A stretch of DNA of 64,000 nt from Zygnema cylindricum (lineage: Eukaryota; Streptophyta; Zygnematophyceae; Zygnematales; Zygnemataceae). Shown here one piece after another: positions 43,741 through 55,629 of the stretch. Location: assembly GCA_037447655.1 (NCBI GenBank), contig JBBHKE010002288.1, forward strand, positions 78,146 through 142,145, written 5' to 3'. Made by a program: the position numbers and the translations under genes. The notes under the pieces were generated by a model. It made no database searches. It was not told the DNA's origin and was given only the letters and a program-made list of their open reading frames with translations. How positions within the stretch are numbered: position 1 is the stretch's first letter; each line of letters begins with the position of its first letter.

Positions 43741-46700
43741 CATCTTGGTGGCGGATATCCTGGTGGGAGTTTCCAATTTTCCACCCTACCGTTGCACACA
43801 ACATCTGGTGAACGTAACACACCAAAGTAGCTCCATGCTCATGCGGGCGATGATCACAACAATAAAAACAAACACAAAAAAAAAACATCATGAAACAGAC
43901 AGTCATTTTTGATTTAGGGTTTCCACTTTCATCTGGGGAATCTTGAATTTTGTGGCATCTGGTAAGCCAACTGTCCATCCAATCGTTTTAAGAAAACCCA
44001 GCCAGAACTTCCGGTGAGTTCGTCTTTTGGATCGGTATCTCTAATCGCACCTCTCCGTATGCCCCCTCTAAAACGGCGGGCATCACGGTCCCCTTCCACG
44101 TCATCTCCCACACGTTTCCGACTGTGTCACTCCTTCCCAGGGGCGTCTTACCCTCGGCGTCTTACCCTCTTGTTCCTCAACTGACCACTATCAGCCCCCC
44201 ACCCCCTCTCCCCAACGCTCTGTCACCAACACTCCCCCCAACCTCGTTCCCGTCTCCCCAACCTGTGATGCATAATCGCTTCTAGTCTTGTCTTCACAGG
44301 GGTGAAGGTGGTCAGAGTTTTTGTCTGCCAGGGTGGCAGTTATTTTTGCTTAAACACAAAGGGGCCAGGATTATCCTAAAGGCTTATTGGAAGCTGTCCA
44401 CTCTGAGGACTTATGGAGGTCTCAGAGTTTCATCTCCCCTTTCACGACTACCATTGATCACATGTTCAACCCCTCCTCCTCTAGCCCGTGCCACCTTGGT
44501 TCTCCCATAGTGCCAACTCCTACGTCCCATAACCCTTCCCACCACCTCACTTGTTACATCTCCCTCTCAAGCTCATCCTTCTACCTCTCGACCTTCGAGC
44601 AACCCAACTCCTCGTCCTCCACCAATTGCCAACCCTTTTTCAAGCTCTGACTTCTCGGGTTCCTTATCCGGGCTGTGGGAAGATTTACACTAGCGGTGTC
44701 GGTTTAGCGAGGCATGTGAGAGCGTGTCCAAAGGTTGTTTCGACTGTTTCGCATTCCCAAGGCGTGCCTCCTCTTAACAATCCCCCGAGTCAACGATACC
44801 CCTCTCATAATGATTGGGAATTCATCTGTAACCTTAGTGTGTTGGTTTCTTACCATCTCGGTTACCCCGACCTCGGCTTTACTCTCACATTCCACCTCAT
44901 CTCCGAGAAATCGTCCAAGTAGCTTTTGGTTTCCCACTCGGGCTTTTATGTGACTACGTCAATGATCAGGCTGCCTTGCACCTCTATCTCTTGTTTCCAC
45001 TTTGGGTTCTGGGCTTTGTTTTCATTATTTTATTTCCCCATCCTACTTTTGTTTTCATATTTTTATTTCCCCATCCTACTTTTCTTGCCTTTTATCATCC
45101 TATTTGTACTCATCGTTCCCGTTGGATTCGGTGTCCATTCTCATTTTTGAGTTAAGGCCATTCCCTCTTCAAATTGTCACAAAATTTACATCTGTGTACT
45201 CACACGAATTAATTTTTTAATATATTTTTTTCCTACCTACTATCTCGTGTTTTTTTCATTATTCGTCCTTTAAATTGATCCGGTTTTTGCGACATCCACT
45301 TTTCGTCTTACTCTGCAATCATATTCCTCAACCAGCCACACATCTCACATTTGGATATTCCCACCAACAACTACTCATCGTGGATATCCGTGTAGAGTGG
45401 AAAACATTGAATTACAATTCTACAATGTGAATGACCACTTTGTGGTGAGCGCACATCTTTGTGGGATCTTTCATTTTTATACATACCGGTGGTACACGGC
45501 AACTATTAAGGATGACACACTAAAGTAGATTGATGGACACATAAATCACAAGTTGAAAAGAAAACAAATAGTAATAGTAAAAAGAAGACACGAAAAAGTT
45601 GGAAAACTATTCATAGTTTTTCCACTTTCATTTTGGAATTTTTTGGTATTGTCGAGTACCACAAGACCGTAGACAATCAACCGCAATTGAGAAACATTGG
45701 AATGATATTCGGAAAGGATCTTATTTTCATGCAATATATTTTTTCCAACCTCTCCTCACGGGTTTTCGAAAAACGACGACCATTATGGTCTTGTTCCTCG
45801 TCACCTTCGATGTGTTTGTGAGTATGTAACACCTTCCTTGGGCCGCCCCACCCTCTCGCGTCCCCTTCTTAACAAACTATTCTTGCACCCCGACCCAAAC
45901 CCTTTACCTAACGCTCTAACAAAAACGTTCCACGATCCGAAAATCCACTCCCAAAACTGTGGTAAACCTTCACCTCTCTAAATTCACGCCGAAGCATTGT
46001 CCCCCTCGTTGTCAAGGGCAATCCCAAATTTTATCTTTGACCCCTACCCCAATCTCTCCCCTCCATCAACCACTACTGGTCGCACATTCAACTCCTCTAA
46101 CCTCTCCAACTTTTGTTCCCCCACGGGTGTTAACTCTTTACACTCTCATCCCCTACACCACGCAACTTGATTTGGGGTTATTTTTCGTAACCCTCGACGT
46201 TCGATCAACCGTGCACATCATCTTGATTCAATTTTCAACCATTCTCTCAATGTACCCGTATCTCTTGTTCCTTGTCGATGTTGTGGGAATCCTTACGCTA
46301 TTGGTGCATTTTCGGAAGACTGGTGAAAGCGTGTCTTAAGATTGTTCCGCTTGTTTTCATTCCCGAGATGGGCATTGCATAACCAATCCCCCATTCAACG
46401 ACACCCATCTCATAGCGATCAAGATTCCAGTCACAACATTAATATGTTGAGATGCTACCACCTGCGTTCCCCTCAACCTCAACTTTACCCATCGTTACTA
46501 ATTATCTTTAATATGCAACCCAATTGCTCTTTGCTTCCTAGTCGGTCTTGTGGACGAAGTTAATTATCAGACAACCTGACAACTTTTTTTCCCCGCAATG
46601 GGTTTTGACCTTACCTTCCTTAGGATCCGCTAACTTGTTCATGATGTTGACGTTTATTACGTGGGAATTTATATTCTCTTGAACAAAATCATGCGGATAC

Positions 46701-46900
46701 GGTCATTGTTTTTTTTGTGACTCCTTGTTAACATCACACTATACTTTTTGCCTTAACAAACTTTCTGCGACGTGCCAGGCACCTCACGTGGTAACTCTCT
46801 CGTGCTGATTGAGAACTTCAACCTTTCACTTCATTGCCGACCATGGAGTTAGCAATTGAAACGAGCCCTTCACCACGCCCCATCGATAAATTTTTGCCTT
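43740..46900. repeat. Diverged ~1.7-kb direct duplication
   Basis: Blocks recur in order: 43742-43835 with 45448-45525, 43905-43975 with 45605-45670, and 44675-44965 with 46275-46580 (words such as AGAGCGTGTCCAAAG/AAAGCGTGTCTTAAG and TGATCAGGCTGCC/TTATCAGACAACC). Copy 1 encodes a zinc-finger-like stretch, YPGCGKIYTSGVGLARHVRAC (44661-44735), whose first Cys is absent; in copy 2 it is broken. Its origin, possibly an old retroelement ORF, is unknown. Confidence 0.6.
44285..44432 (+). repeat. 3' end of a third copia LTR family (relic)
   Basis: Aligns with the last ~150 bp of the copia A LTR: TCTTGTCTTCACAGGGGTGA, GGGGCCAGGATTATCCTAAA, and the terminal hairpin 44400-44428 followed by TTCA. No primer site follows, so it is a 3' or solo LTR. 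Its start could not be placed. It is present in copy 1 of the surrounding duplication only. Confidence 0.75.
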
Positions 46901-47809
46901 TTTTTTTATCATGTGTCTCTCTTTTATGCCTTTAAACTTCATTAAATTTCGGTAAGGTCCCCTTATCTTTCAGCGGAGGACCTTTTGTAATTGACTATGA
47001 CCTTTTACGCCACATTTTTCCTCCTAAACTTCCATCGTAAGGTTTTAACTTTAAAAAACCCTAAAAAACCCTAAAAAACCTTAAAAAATAAAAACCCTTA
47101 CCATTTAAAGAACTTTTATTGTTTCCTCCTTTGCTTTACCTGCTAAAATTCAATATGAGGTCTTGTGTACTCTCTCCTCATCACCCTTTTTCACTAAATG
47201 GTGCAACAACTTGCTATCAATAGGTAGTCGACACCAGATTCAATATCTTTTTCAAGGCGTTGTATAGTGTTGAAGCGGTCTCAACTTGAATCTTGTTCTA
47301 GGCTTTGGGTCAAGGGCTGGGGCTTGGCTTCTTGCCACACCAATGTTTACCTTACTCTACTACAACAGTTTTCGCCTCAATTTGTTTTTGCACTTCTCTC
47401 ACGTTTCAGCTTGCCACAACCGTCACTCTTATGTGAGCCTCATAAGCGAGGAGGATGGTAGCCAAGCTAACACTGCTCATCGTTATTAGGGTTAGCAACA
47501 CTAGTTCGGTCGCTACTATTTCTATTCAAAAATCACAAAATAGACTTAATGACATTATTTAAAGAGATGGACTACAACATGCCACGTCTTCTTGCACTAA
47601 ATTAGTATTTTTAATTATAATTTCGTATTAACACTAATAAATCTTTAACGCTAATAAGGATGAGCGGTGTATTGTACCGTATAGTACTATATGAGCCGTG
47701 CACAACCGTACACTTGTACAATAGAATGAAGTGCCAAGGCGAATGTCCTGTGACTCCTTTGGCCATGCGAGTGCAAACAGCGTGGATGCAAATCCAACAA
47801 AATCCACTA
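46901..47809. other. Unassigned DNA with a short telomere-like run
   Basis: 47054-47098 has AACCCTAAAA-type units (period 10, CCCTAAAAAA), loosely like plant telomere repeat. A right end of the TA-MITE family lies near 47650-47672. No gene. Confidence 0.45.
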
Positions 47810-48298
47810 CACCGTGAATCGTTATTAGCCTTATGTACTCTATATTGGCACCCCTAAATGTTGACATTGATACATGAAATACAGTTAATAAATTTAATTT
47901 TTCCTTGATGTTTATTACGGTTTTTGTAAAGTAGCGTTAACGGTCATACCGTACTTATTTCATGCATAGTGTGGTGTACGCAAGGTGTTTGTTCGTACAA
48001 CACTGCCCTTAGAATAAACCTTGGCGTCGAGTTTGCGACAAACGCGTTCGCAAACCCAAATTAGAATTATGGATTAATTATAGTAAAAGGACGCGACGCT
48101 GTATAGTTAGTCAGATTTTGTACTTCTACTTATTTTACTGTGTATATAATGACGACACATCTGATGTACCTAAATCACCGTTATGGAGAATTTACAATTA
48201 AACATTTAAAAAAAAATTGCAATACCCAAATTAGTATTAACAACACTAATTATTTATTGACACTAATAATTTCTAAACGCTAATAACGATTCACGGTG
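47810..48298. mobile_element. 489-bp TA-flanked MITE, relative of 4620-4836
   Basis: CACCGTGAATCGTTATTAGC ... GCTAATAACGATTCACGGTG, TA on both sides (47808-47809, 48299-48300). Another end of this family is at about 50990-51015. Confidence 0.88.
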
Positions 48299-48424
48299 TA
48301 GTCAATTCTTTGCGGGAGGATATCGCGTCACGCTCCTTTGAGTTCCTCTGACCTTTACGGTTTGCGAGGTTTTTTTTCTTGTTGTTGCGTTGTTTGTAAA
48401 ATTTCACCAGTTTTCTTCAACTTA

Positions 48425-49695
48425 GGGTATGTCCCCATATGCATAAGTTTGGGTTTTTTTTTTGTCTTTTTCCTGTAAAACTTAGCGCCGTACTGCTTAA
48501 GTTGCAACCGTACGAAGGAATCGCAAATTTGTAGACACAAATTGCGTCATCCTCGAACTTAGGATGCACGAAAATTTGTCGTCTTGTGTTTTTCGACCCA
48601 CTTCCACGACAAAAAACGTCATCTTCAAGCTTATGTTTAAAACACATGCGCGATGTGTTTTAAAAGTACTTATTTTTGATGAACAAATAGGAACATATAT
48701 TCGCACAAGCCGTAATGTTTCAAAATTTTCAAACGATTTCAAGGGACGTGGAAATGTACATGTTTCACTATGTTTTGTCTGTTTTTGTCTAAGGGTGAAC
48801 TTCCATTAGAGGAAAAGTGGGGTTGTTTACTGGACGCTGTACGATTTCGTACAGATTCGTACCATTTTTTATTTTTTGTCAGACGAAACATGATGAAACA
48901 TGTCTAGTGGATGGCTCCAATATTATAGGCGTAAATGTCGATCGTTGGATTTTTCACTTTTTCAGATTTGCGAAGCAATCACGCACATCGTCCAGTGTGA
49001 AGAGACTCTCCTCGGGAGGAGAGTTTTTTCACACTAGTCGAGTACCATTGGTACACGTGAAAATTAGAAAAAAAATCCACCACGAACAGGCTTTGTGAAT
49101 CGAACACGTCGTACACGCCATGTGCCTTCCACCATAGTCTATGCTGGTCAACCAAAATATCTTCGCACGCTCCTTTTGACATTCGCTGACGTTAAAAGTT
49201 TGCGGCGCCTAAATTTTGATTTTCAATTTCAAAATTAAAATCTGGTCGCAAAATTTTCTTACGAATCATTAACTACCTCCACCTGTACAAATATAACGTA
49301 CAGATTTTCTGCTTGAAGAATATTCCTAGATTTTAAGAATCTGAAAACTAACCTACGTGGCGCCAATCATAATTGAGAAACGATGTCTACTGGCCGGACA
49401 TAATGGAAGGCCGTGCCAGTAAACAGTAGAAATAGACGTATCCGCATGTTTATTGGGACCGCCTAATGGAGAACATGCCTAATACGATAAAGAGAGGCCT
49501 AATACGACAAAGAGAAGTACACAGTTTGTTTTGATTTGTTTTGTCTGTTTCCATTCAGTACGATTTTTTTTTACAGGGGTCTCAAGGTTCCAATGCCATT
49601 TCACGTTGACCCGACACAATAAACGCAAAGGCAAAACGCATCTCCTTCAACCGTGAAACGGCACAAGCTGGAGGGCGGTAGGTCTACAATGTCAA
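48425..49695. mobile_element. Truncated Harbinger-like MITE split by another MITE
   Basis: Left end GGGTATGTCCCCATATGC after TTA (48422-48424). Body matches 26779-27555 to 48792, is interrupted by 48793-49479, and resumes at about 49483 up to 49695, where it breaks off before the right end. Confidence 0.8.
48793..49479. mobile_element. Nested MITE of the GGGTGA..TTCCATTA family, 687 bp
   Basis: Left end GGGTGAACTTCCATTAGAGG after TAA (48790-48792). Right end CCTAATGGAGAACATGCC followed by TAA (49480-49482). A 42-nt imperfect palindrome at 48994-49035 (AGTGTGAA..CTCTCCTCGGGAGGAGAG..TTCACACT). A 20-bp 'TAATACGATAAAGAGAGGCC' block is repeated next to the right end. Confidence 0.82.
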
Positions 49696-49912
49696 TACAA
49701 CAGGTTAAATATAGGTAATCGAACGGCAAAGGGGCTTGACATATTGCTACGGATGAATAAATTTGTTATCGCCAACATATATGTAAGTATATATTATTGC
49801 TACACACTAGTACTGTAAGTTTTATTACATACGGTATATGCTGTGTCATGGTATGTATTACTATCCAGTTTGTACTTTGTACGAAAATCTAGGACGGACT
49901 GCGCGGTACTTA

Positions 49913-50620
49913 GGGCGTGTCCCCATGTGTTCAAGTAAGGGTTTTTTTCCCGTCGTTTACACAGAAAATGGGACTTCCTACTTGAAAATATTACGCCGTA
50001 CGAAAAATGGGCAAAAACTCAAATACATTTTGCGTCATCTTGGAACTTGAAAGGTATGGCGATTTGGCAGTATTATCATCGCGACCCACTTCCAGCTCAT
50101 CTTCACACTTGCACTGAAATCAAATCGCGACCTGCTTTTAATCAAAATACTACCCTATTGACGAATAGAAAGCCTGGGTTGCACGCGTCAAAAGTTTTCA
50201 TTTGTTTTTTTGCAGTTGGGAGAATTCACGAAAAAAAAATTGTTTGTCCGTTTGCTTATGTTGTCCACTTGTGGGCGTCTACAAATGTCATTTTGTAGAC
50301 CTAGGCGATTGCTTATGTCGTTCACGTGTGGGCGTCAACAAATGACAGTTGGCGTCAACAATTGTCCCAGTATGTTAGGAGCTCTTTGCGGCGTACAAAT
50401 GTCCGCATTTGTTTCGAGATCGTTGGCGTCTACAAATGTCAGCAGTTTGTTGGCGTCTACAGGTGTCGCAAGTATTGGCTACGTGTACAACTGCCACATA
50501 TTCAAAATAATGAACGCGCAAGTAACGATTGACATAGGCACACTTTGAAAAGCACACCGTAAAATGAGCGCTAAATTCCAAAATAACGTTTCAAAATATC
50601 GGTTACATGGGGACACGCCC
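49913..50620. mobile_element. Harbinger-like MITE, 708 bp
   Basis: GGGCGTGTCCCCATGTG ... ACATGGGGACACGCCC, TTA at 49910-49912 and 50621-50623. The interior has repeated 'ggcgtcaacaa/ggcgtctacaaatgtc' units at 50270-50470. Confidence 0.9.
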
Positions 50621-50623
50621 TTA

Positions 50624-52701
50624 GATACAAAAAGGTCCTGCCAATGGAAACCAAGTCATTTATCACGATAATTTTTTATCAGCATATTGGACTGATGTGT
50701 TGGTAAAATACACTCGGACTTCTAAGAAGGTCAACGATTTCAGTACTATTTTGGTCCATGGATTTTAAAAGTTTTAATGGGATCCAACATAGTAGCCTAG
50801 GCATGATTGCACCACGTCTACGCGACTAAGATAAACGAATGTATCCTCGCATCAATTGAAAAATTGGAGAGATAACGTTGTCAATAACTGGACATACGGA
50901 TATCGAAAAATCTCGGCATGATCTTGGTGAAGCATAACCTGGATTTTTGGTAGTATTACACTAAGCAACATTTGTGCGTAACCGACGTGAACACCGTGAA
51001 TCGCTATTAGCGTGGAGATATAAGTCGCGTGGTGAAAAAATTATCGTTATTAATTCTAATTTAGTGCCAACGTAACTGACCGTTTTTTTTTTCCTGGTGA
51101 GTCAACCGACCGTAACCGCCCGACCCCCAAAATTTGGCAACCGAATCCGTTCCGGATCCGGCGCGGGCGGTCGGTTAACGGTCGGTCACGGTTTCGGCTG
51201 ACCGTTTGCGACCTCTGCCTCTTGGAAAGGTATCGTTAACCGATACATCGAACCGTCGATATATTTTTGCGTGTGATTTGGTGAGCGATGCAATTGCGGC
51301 GGTTGGTCCTGAAGTGAGGTACACAGTCAAACAAGAGGTTTCTCCATAGAATGCGTTGACCGAATTCGACTTCATACTAAAAATAAATTCATAGAAATAC
51401 ATTTAAATATTTAATCACTAATGAAAAATACGATGACAAAAGTTTTAAAACGAAGCCAACGACCAGAATGTAGATGTCCCGTGCGCATATTACGTACGGA
51501 GTAAATTAATGAATATTACATACAGTGCGCATCGAACGATTTTGAAATGTTGATAATATCTTTGTACCCGTACATTTTTTCCTACATTTATGTACGGTAT
51601 GCGTATATGATTGTACATTTTAGGGTTATTTGAAGGGGGGGTTTTAGAGTTTACTTTGCCCGTATATTTCAGTACAGCTCCCTAAACTTTCCGTACTTTA
51701 AGGTTTTTCCGGTACACTTTCCGTATAGTGTCGTACATTACATTTTATTTCCAGTTCTTTTTCACATTTTTTAAGGATTTCTTTTGGTGACACTTTCGTA
51801 TGTACAGCAAAAACTGTACACAATTTACGAAAAGTATGAAAGCGACGAATACTTACGTAATTTTCGCAAAATGTCCAAATCCGTACAAATTGGACAACTT
51901 TGGACGAGACTGTCTTCGCGCGCGGAAATGTGCCGACGTCTCTTTTTTGAAATCTTCCGTACATGTAGACCGTACATTATATCCGTGCGAAAAGTATACT
52001 CATTTTATGAAAAATTAAAAAACTGAAAAAAATAACGAAATTTCGTAAAAATGTCAAAATCCGTACGAATGAGACATCTATGGGTTTCTCACAGTCTTTC
52101 CTCGCTAACAGTTTGCACGTGAACAGTTTGCACGTGTTCCTTTGTCCTCGGGTTGACGTGGCATTACTCCACGGGTTTGGGAAGACCCTTCGAGATGTGG
52201 CGCTCGCGGATTGAACGGGGCCACACGTTCCTTCTCGTGCAACATTGCACAACATGACGCTTGTTTGAGAAGCACTACACTTCCAAAAAAAGAGATTATG
52301 CTCATCGAGACCTGGTAAATCAGTTTGTCCCATTTGCAACAAACATTTTGTCTTTTAACGATTTCCTTCGCAATTGTGCGTGTCCAACTTTTGAATCTAA
52401 AGGTCCAGGTTGGTCCTCCCTTGCGCCTTCTCCCTTCTTTTCACCGTCCACGTGTATCGCCGAAGCACAAGTCGCGACTCTCCTCCGACGAAGCACGGAA
52501 GCACGGCGGCAGATGACAAGAGGGGCCTCGCAGGCCGCTGATAATATCGCACTAAAGCTGCTTTCCCACATCTCAAACCGCGGACCAAACCCCAACGGAA
52601 CTGGAAAACGGATCTAAGTGGACGAAAATTGCCACCTGGCTTTAGGTCTAGAATTTTCCTGTCAGTGTGACGTGGCAACCCTGCAGCCCGTGGCGCCCAC
52701 C
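50624..52701. other. Intergenic DNA upstream of the LRR gene
   Basis: Holds the second copy of a 26.2-kb element end (51078-51226), a TA-MITE end near 51000, and GTAC/CGTAC-rich sequence (51540-52080). The open frames at 51700-52620 show no recognisable domain. The LRR gene promoter should be in its right part. Confidence 0.5.
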
Positions 52702-54393
52702 ATGGTCATCGCGACAGTGCTTATGCTGGTGTGCCACGTGGCACTCGTCACGGGAGATTATACTATACTGGAGTCATGGCGGAACCAGACAGTGAGTTTT
52801 CCCCTCCGCTGTCCTTCTTTTTCTATTTTCTTTTGTGCAGTACATATCTTCAAATGTGCGAAAAATATCTTTAGTTTTAGTTCGATCCTTTGACTCTTCT
52901 TTGTTGCTCCTGCTGCTGCAGAGTCGGCTCTGGAGGCGGTGAAGGCGGCCGTTGTGAACAACGAGAAATTCCCCGCGATCATATGTGGTGCAAATTATTT
53001 CGATTGCGATGATTCCGGTCGCGTGTATTGGGTGTGAGCGATTATCGATGCGCGCAAATTCTACGGCGATGATTCTCCACTGAATTGCATACGGAATCTC
53101 GCAATCTCGCCCTGAATTTCACAATTCACAATTAATTCTGATTCATAGGATGTGTGCAAGCTCTGCTATGATGCGCCCACGAGTTCGATGGGACAAGATG
53201 GTCGGAGAGGGGGGAGAAGGATGAAAGGATTTCGTTTAAAGTCCTTCAAGGGGGGGGTGCAGAAGTTTAAACGACTTAGAACTACAAGGGAGCATTGCGG
53301 CGGAGATAGGCAACCTCACACGATTGCAATTCTTGTGAGTGAAAACTTGAATAGGGGATGCATTTGATGCGTAAAACTAGAAAGAAATCAGGTTTGAAAA
53401 ACATATAATTGCATTAGAAGGAATGACCAAAGATTTCATTTTACATTAGTTTCTCTATTTCATATTTTAATTTTGGTCACCAAATTGGAGGTGACGGGGG
53501 GGTTGGGAGAGGGGTCGAAGTATGGGTGGGGGAGGGGGGTGGGGATGTTATAATTTGTAAATGGTAAAAAATGGAACAAAAGAAGTTTTACCTTTTGATG
53601 TTTTTTGTCAATATCTGAGGATTTTTTTTTTGATGTCTTTTATTGTGTACGGAAATTCTAGCTTTCTTGTTTATTTAAAAATAGTCAAATTTGGAAGTCT
53701 ACATTTCACGATAGGAAAAAAGCGGTGGGTGGGTGGGGGGGGTGGGTGGGGTGGGGGGTGGGTGGGGGGGGGGGGGGGTGGGGGGGGTTAAGGGGAGGAG
53801 GAGGTAGGCGTCAAGGTGGAAATCCGTGTGGGGTGAAAACACCAAATTCATTGATACTTTCACCTATTTTTCTTGTGGGGTGCTTTTTCCATTGATTTTG
53901 CAAACTATTATGTTTTTCTCATGGAGGAAAAAGGTGGGAGGGTGGGATTATGACAAAAGCCACTTAGTGGCAAAACAATGTATGTTGTAATTATGCTTTT
54001 CTGTTTAATTTTTTCATTTTTAAGATTTTTTTTTTTATTTTTTTTTATTTTTAAAGGTGAAAAAAGAGGGGCGCCCATAGGGGTGTGACAAAGAATACGG
54101 TTTTGTACAAATATTGTGTGTCCAAAAGTCCAACCTATGGATTACACCAAAATGATGTTGAATTCAATAAAGGGAGTGTGATAGAGGAAAAAAAATCCAC
54201 CATATGTCTTTATTAGGAATTCGCCCTCTTTTTTTTTAAATGTAGAACGTGTCAAAGATACTAACTATGAGACCTTTTGGGGGTGTGACTGATGGTGGGG
54301 TGTGAATGTTCGATGCCACAGATGGCTTAAAAGAAACCAATTGAGTGGAAGCATTCCATCGTCCATCGGTCAACTCACATCTCTCGGAGGCTT
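52702..54393 (+). CDS. LRR receptor-type protein, 5' exons only
   Basis: Four exons fit by phase: 52702-52791 (signal peptide, MVIATVLMLVCHVALVTG), 52924-53033 (LRRNT_2-like cap, SALEAVKAAVVNNEKFP with C-x6-C and SGRVYW), 53263-53334 (LQGSIAAEIGNLTRLQFL) and 54322-54393 (LSGSIPSSIGQLTSLGGL). The last two are exactly 72 nt and phase 2 at both ends, the classic one-repeat-per-exon structure of plant LRR receptor kinases and receptor-like proteins. Donors GTGAGT, GTGAGC, GTGAGT, GTAAGA. No TM or kinase exon is visible before the window end; a copia element begins 177 bp past exon 4. It is therefore either a gene with a very long transposon-filled intron or a 5' fragment. Confidence 0.82.
53700..53800 (+). 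repeat. G-rich tract in LRR intron
   Basis: GGTGGGTGGGGGGG-type runs on the coding strand inside intron 3 (53335-54321), with multiple G-runs of 3-10. Likely to form G-quadruplex. The reading frame through it (poly-Gly/Trp/Val) is spurious. Confidence 0.9.
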
Positions 54394-54570
54394 GTAAGAC
54401 ACGTGACACCATAAGTTTAACAAACATACAATAATAATAAACATAACAATGAAAAAAAATAACAATAATGACAAATATTAAAAAAAAACAAAAAAAAGAA
54501 AAAGAGGTAAATAAAGAAGTTAGAAAAGGGTATCGAGGGAGAGGGAGAGGGAGAAAACGAGAGAAACGAA

Positions 54571-55023
54571 TGTTAGAATCAAATTGTAATCGGCCATCGC
54601 GTCACAAACGCGCGGCCGTCTAGTATGGTTTTAGTTCAAGTGTGCGGTTTGGTTTGTTGTTTTATTCTTATGTAGATTCTTGGTCTCGCGTAGATCCTGT
54701 TTGGCGAGGGTCAAGTCCTTGTGTCCGTTAAAAGCACACTTTTGATTAGTACTTTGGTACTTTGGTCTTTAGCGTTTTGACGCGATTTGATTGGTAGGCG
54801 CGTAATGCACACTTTATATTTGATGTTTCGTTTAGTTTGAAGTAGTGACGTTTTGTTTAAAAGTTCTATATATTGAGGCGTAGAAAGAGAGGGAGAGTTA
54901 ATCTTTTGTGAAGAAAATTTTCCCATGGAATATATTGGCTTCTGTGAAATGCTCTCTCTCTTTTGATGTTTTATGAATGCTTCCGCTGTCTTTTGCACTT
55001 TGCATTTTATTTGAGATCCATCA
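54571..55023 (+). repeat. Copia C left (5') LTR, 453 bp
   Basis: TGTTAGAATCAAATTG ... GAGATCCATCA; the pair is at 59854-60306, same length. Followed by a standard primer site. Confidence 0.93.
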
Positions 55024-55025
55024 AG

Positions 55026-55037
55026 TGGTATCAGAGC
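55026..55037 (+). promoter_or_regulatory. Primer binding site TGGTATCAGAGC (tRNA-Met 3' end)
   Basis: Exact standard plant copia primer site, 2 nt after the LTR. Confidence 0.95.
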
Positions 55038-55629
55038 CTTGTGTGCTCAAGTGAGGCAAAAAAGGTGGCTAGTTTGGCCGCCATGGGGGGAAAGAGAAAA
55101 AAATCCCCTTTCCCAATTCCTCGTCCTCGGGATCCGGAACCTCCGGCTAAATTCGAATCTTTATCGGATCAGAAAAAAAAGAAAAAGAAGAAAAAGTAGA
55201 AGCCCCGTCTAAATTCACTAGAACATCTTTTGAGGAAAATTTATCGGCAGATCCATTTGGTCAAAAAGAGGGGAAAAAAAAAGAGGTGGTTTATATCATA
55301 GAAGATTGCCTTCAAAAGTTGATGGAGGGCTTTTGTCGTTATATGGACTAGCGGATCTCCGAGGGAAATCGCATAGCCCTCTTCGTAGATCCACATCCGG
55401 ATCTAAGCATTGGTGATTCGGAAGGAGGTGCTGATAATGAGGAGGAGAGGAAAGGTGGATTCGCAAAGGGAAACTTCCCATTGTTGATGATTCCGATCTC
55501 GATGAGTGGAGTGAGGGGGAGGAACAAGTACAAACTATGCCTGGAAAGATCGTCCTCTTTAATAGAACAATTTATCATTCGTGGAAAAAATACGTTAAAG
55601 GTCAATTTATTCTCAAACGACTTTAGAAA

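Noticed and set aside
43223-43830. Several hydrophobic frames that could be a membrane protein downstream of COPT
   Set aside because: Frames overlap in all registers, pyrimidine-rich composition explains the Phe/Leu/Ser bias, and part of the region is duplicated at 45.4 kb without being conserved as protein.
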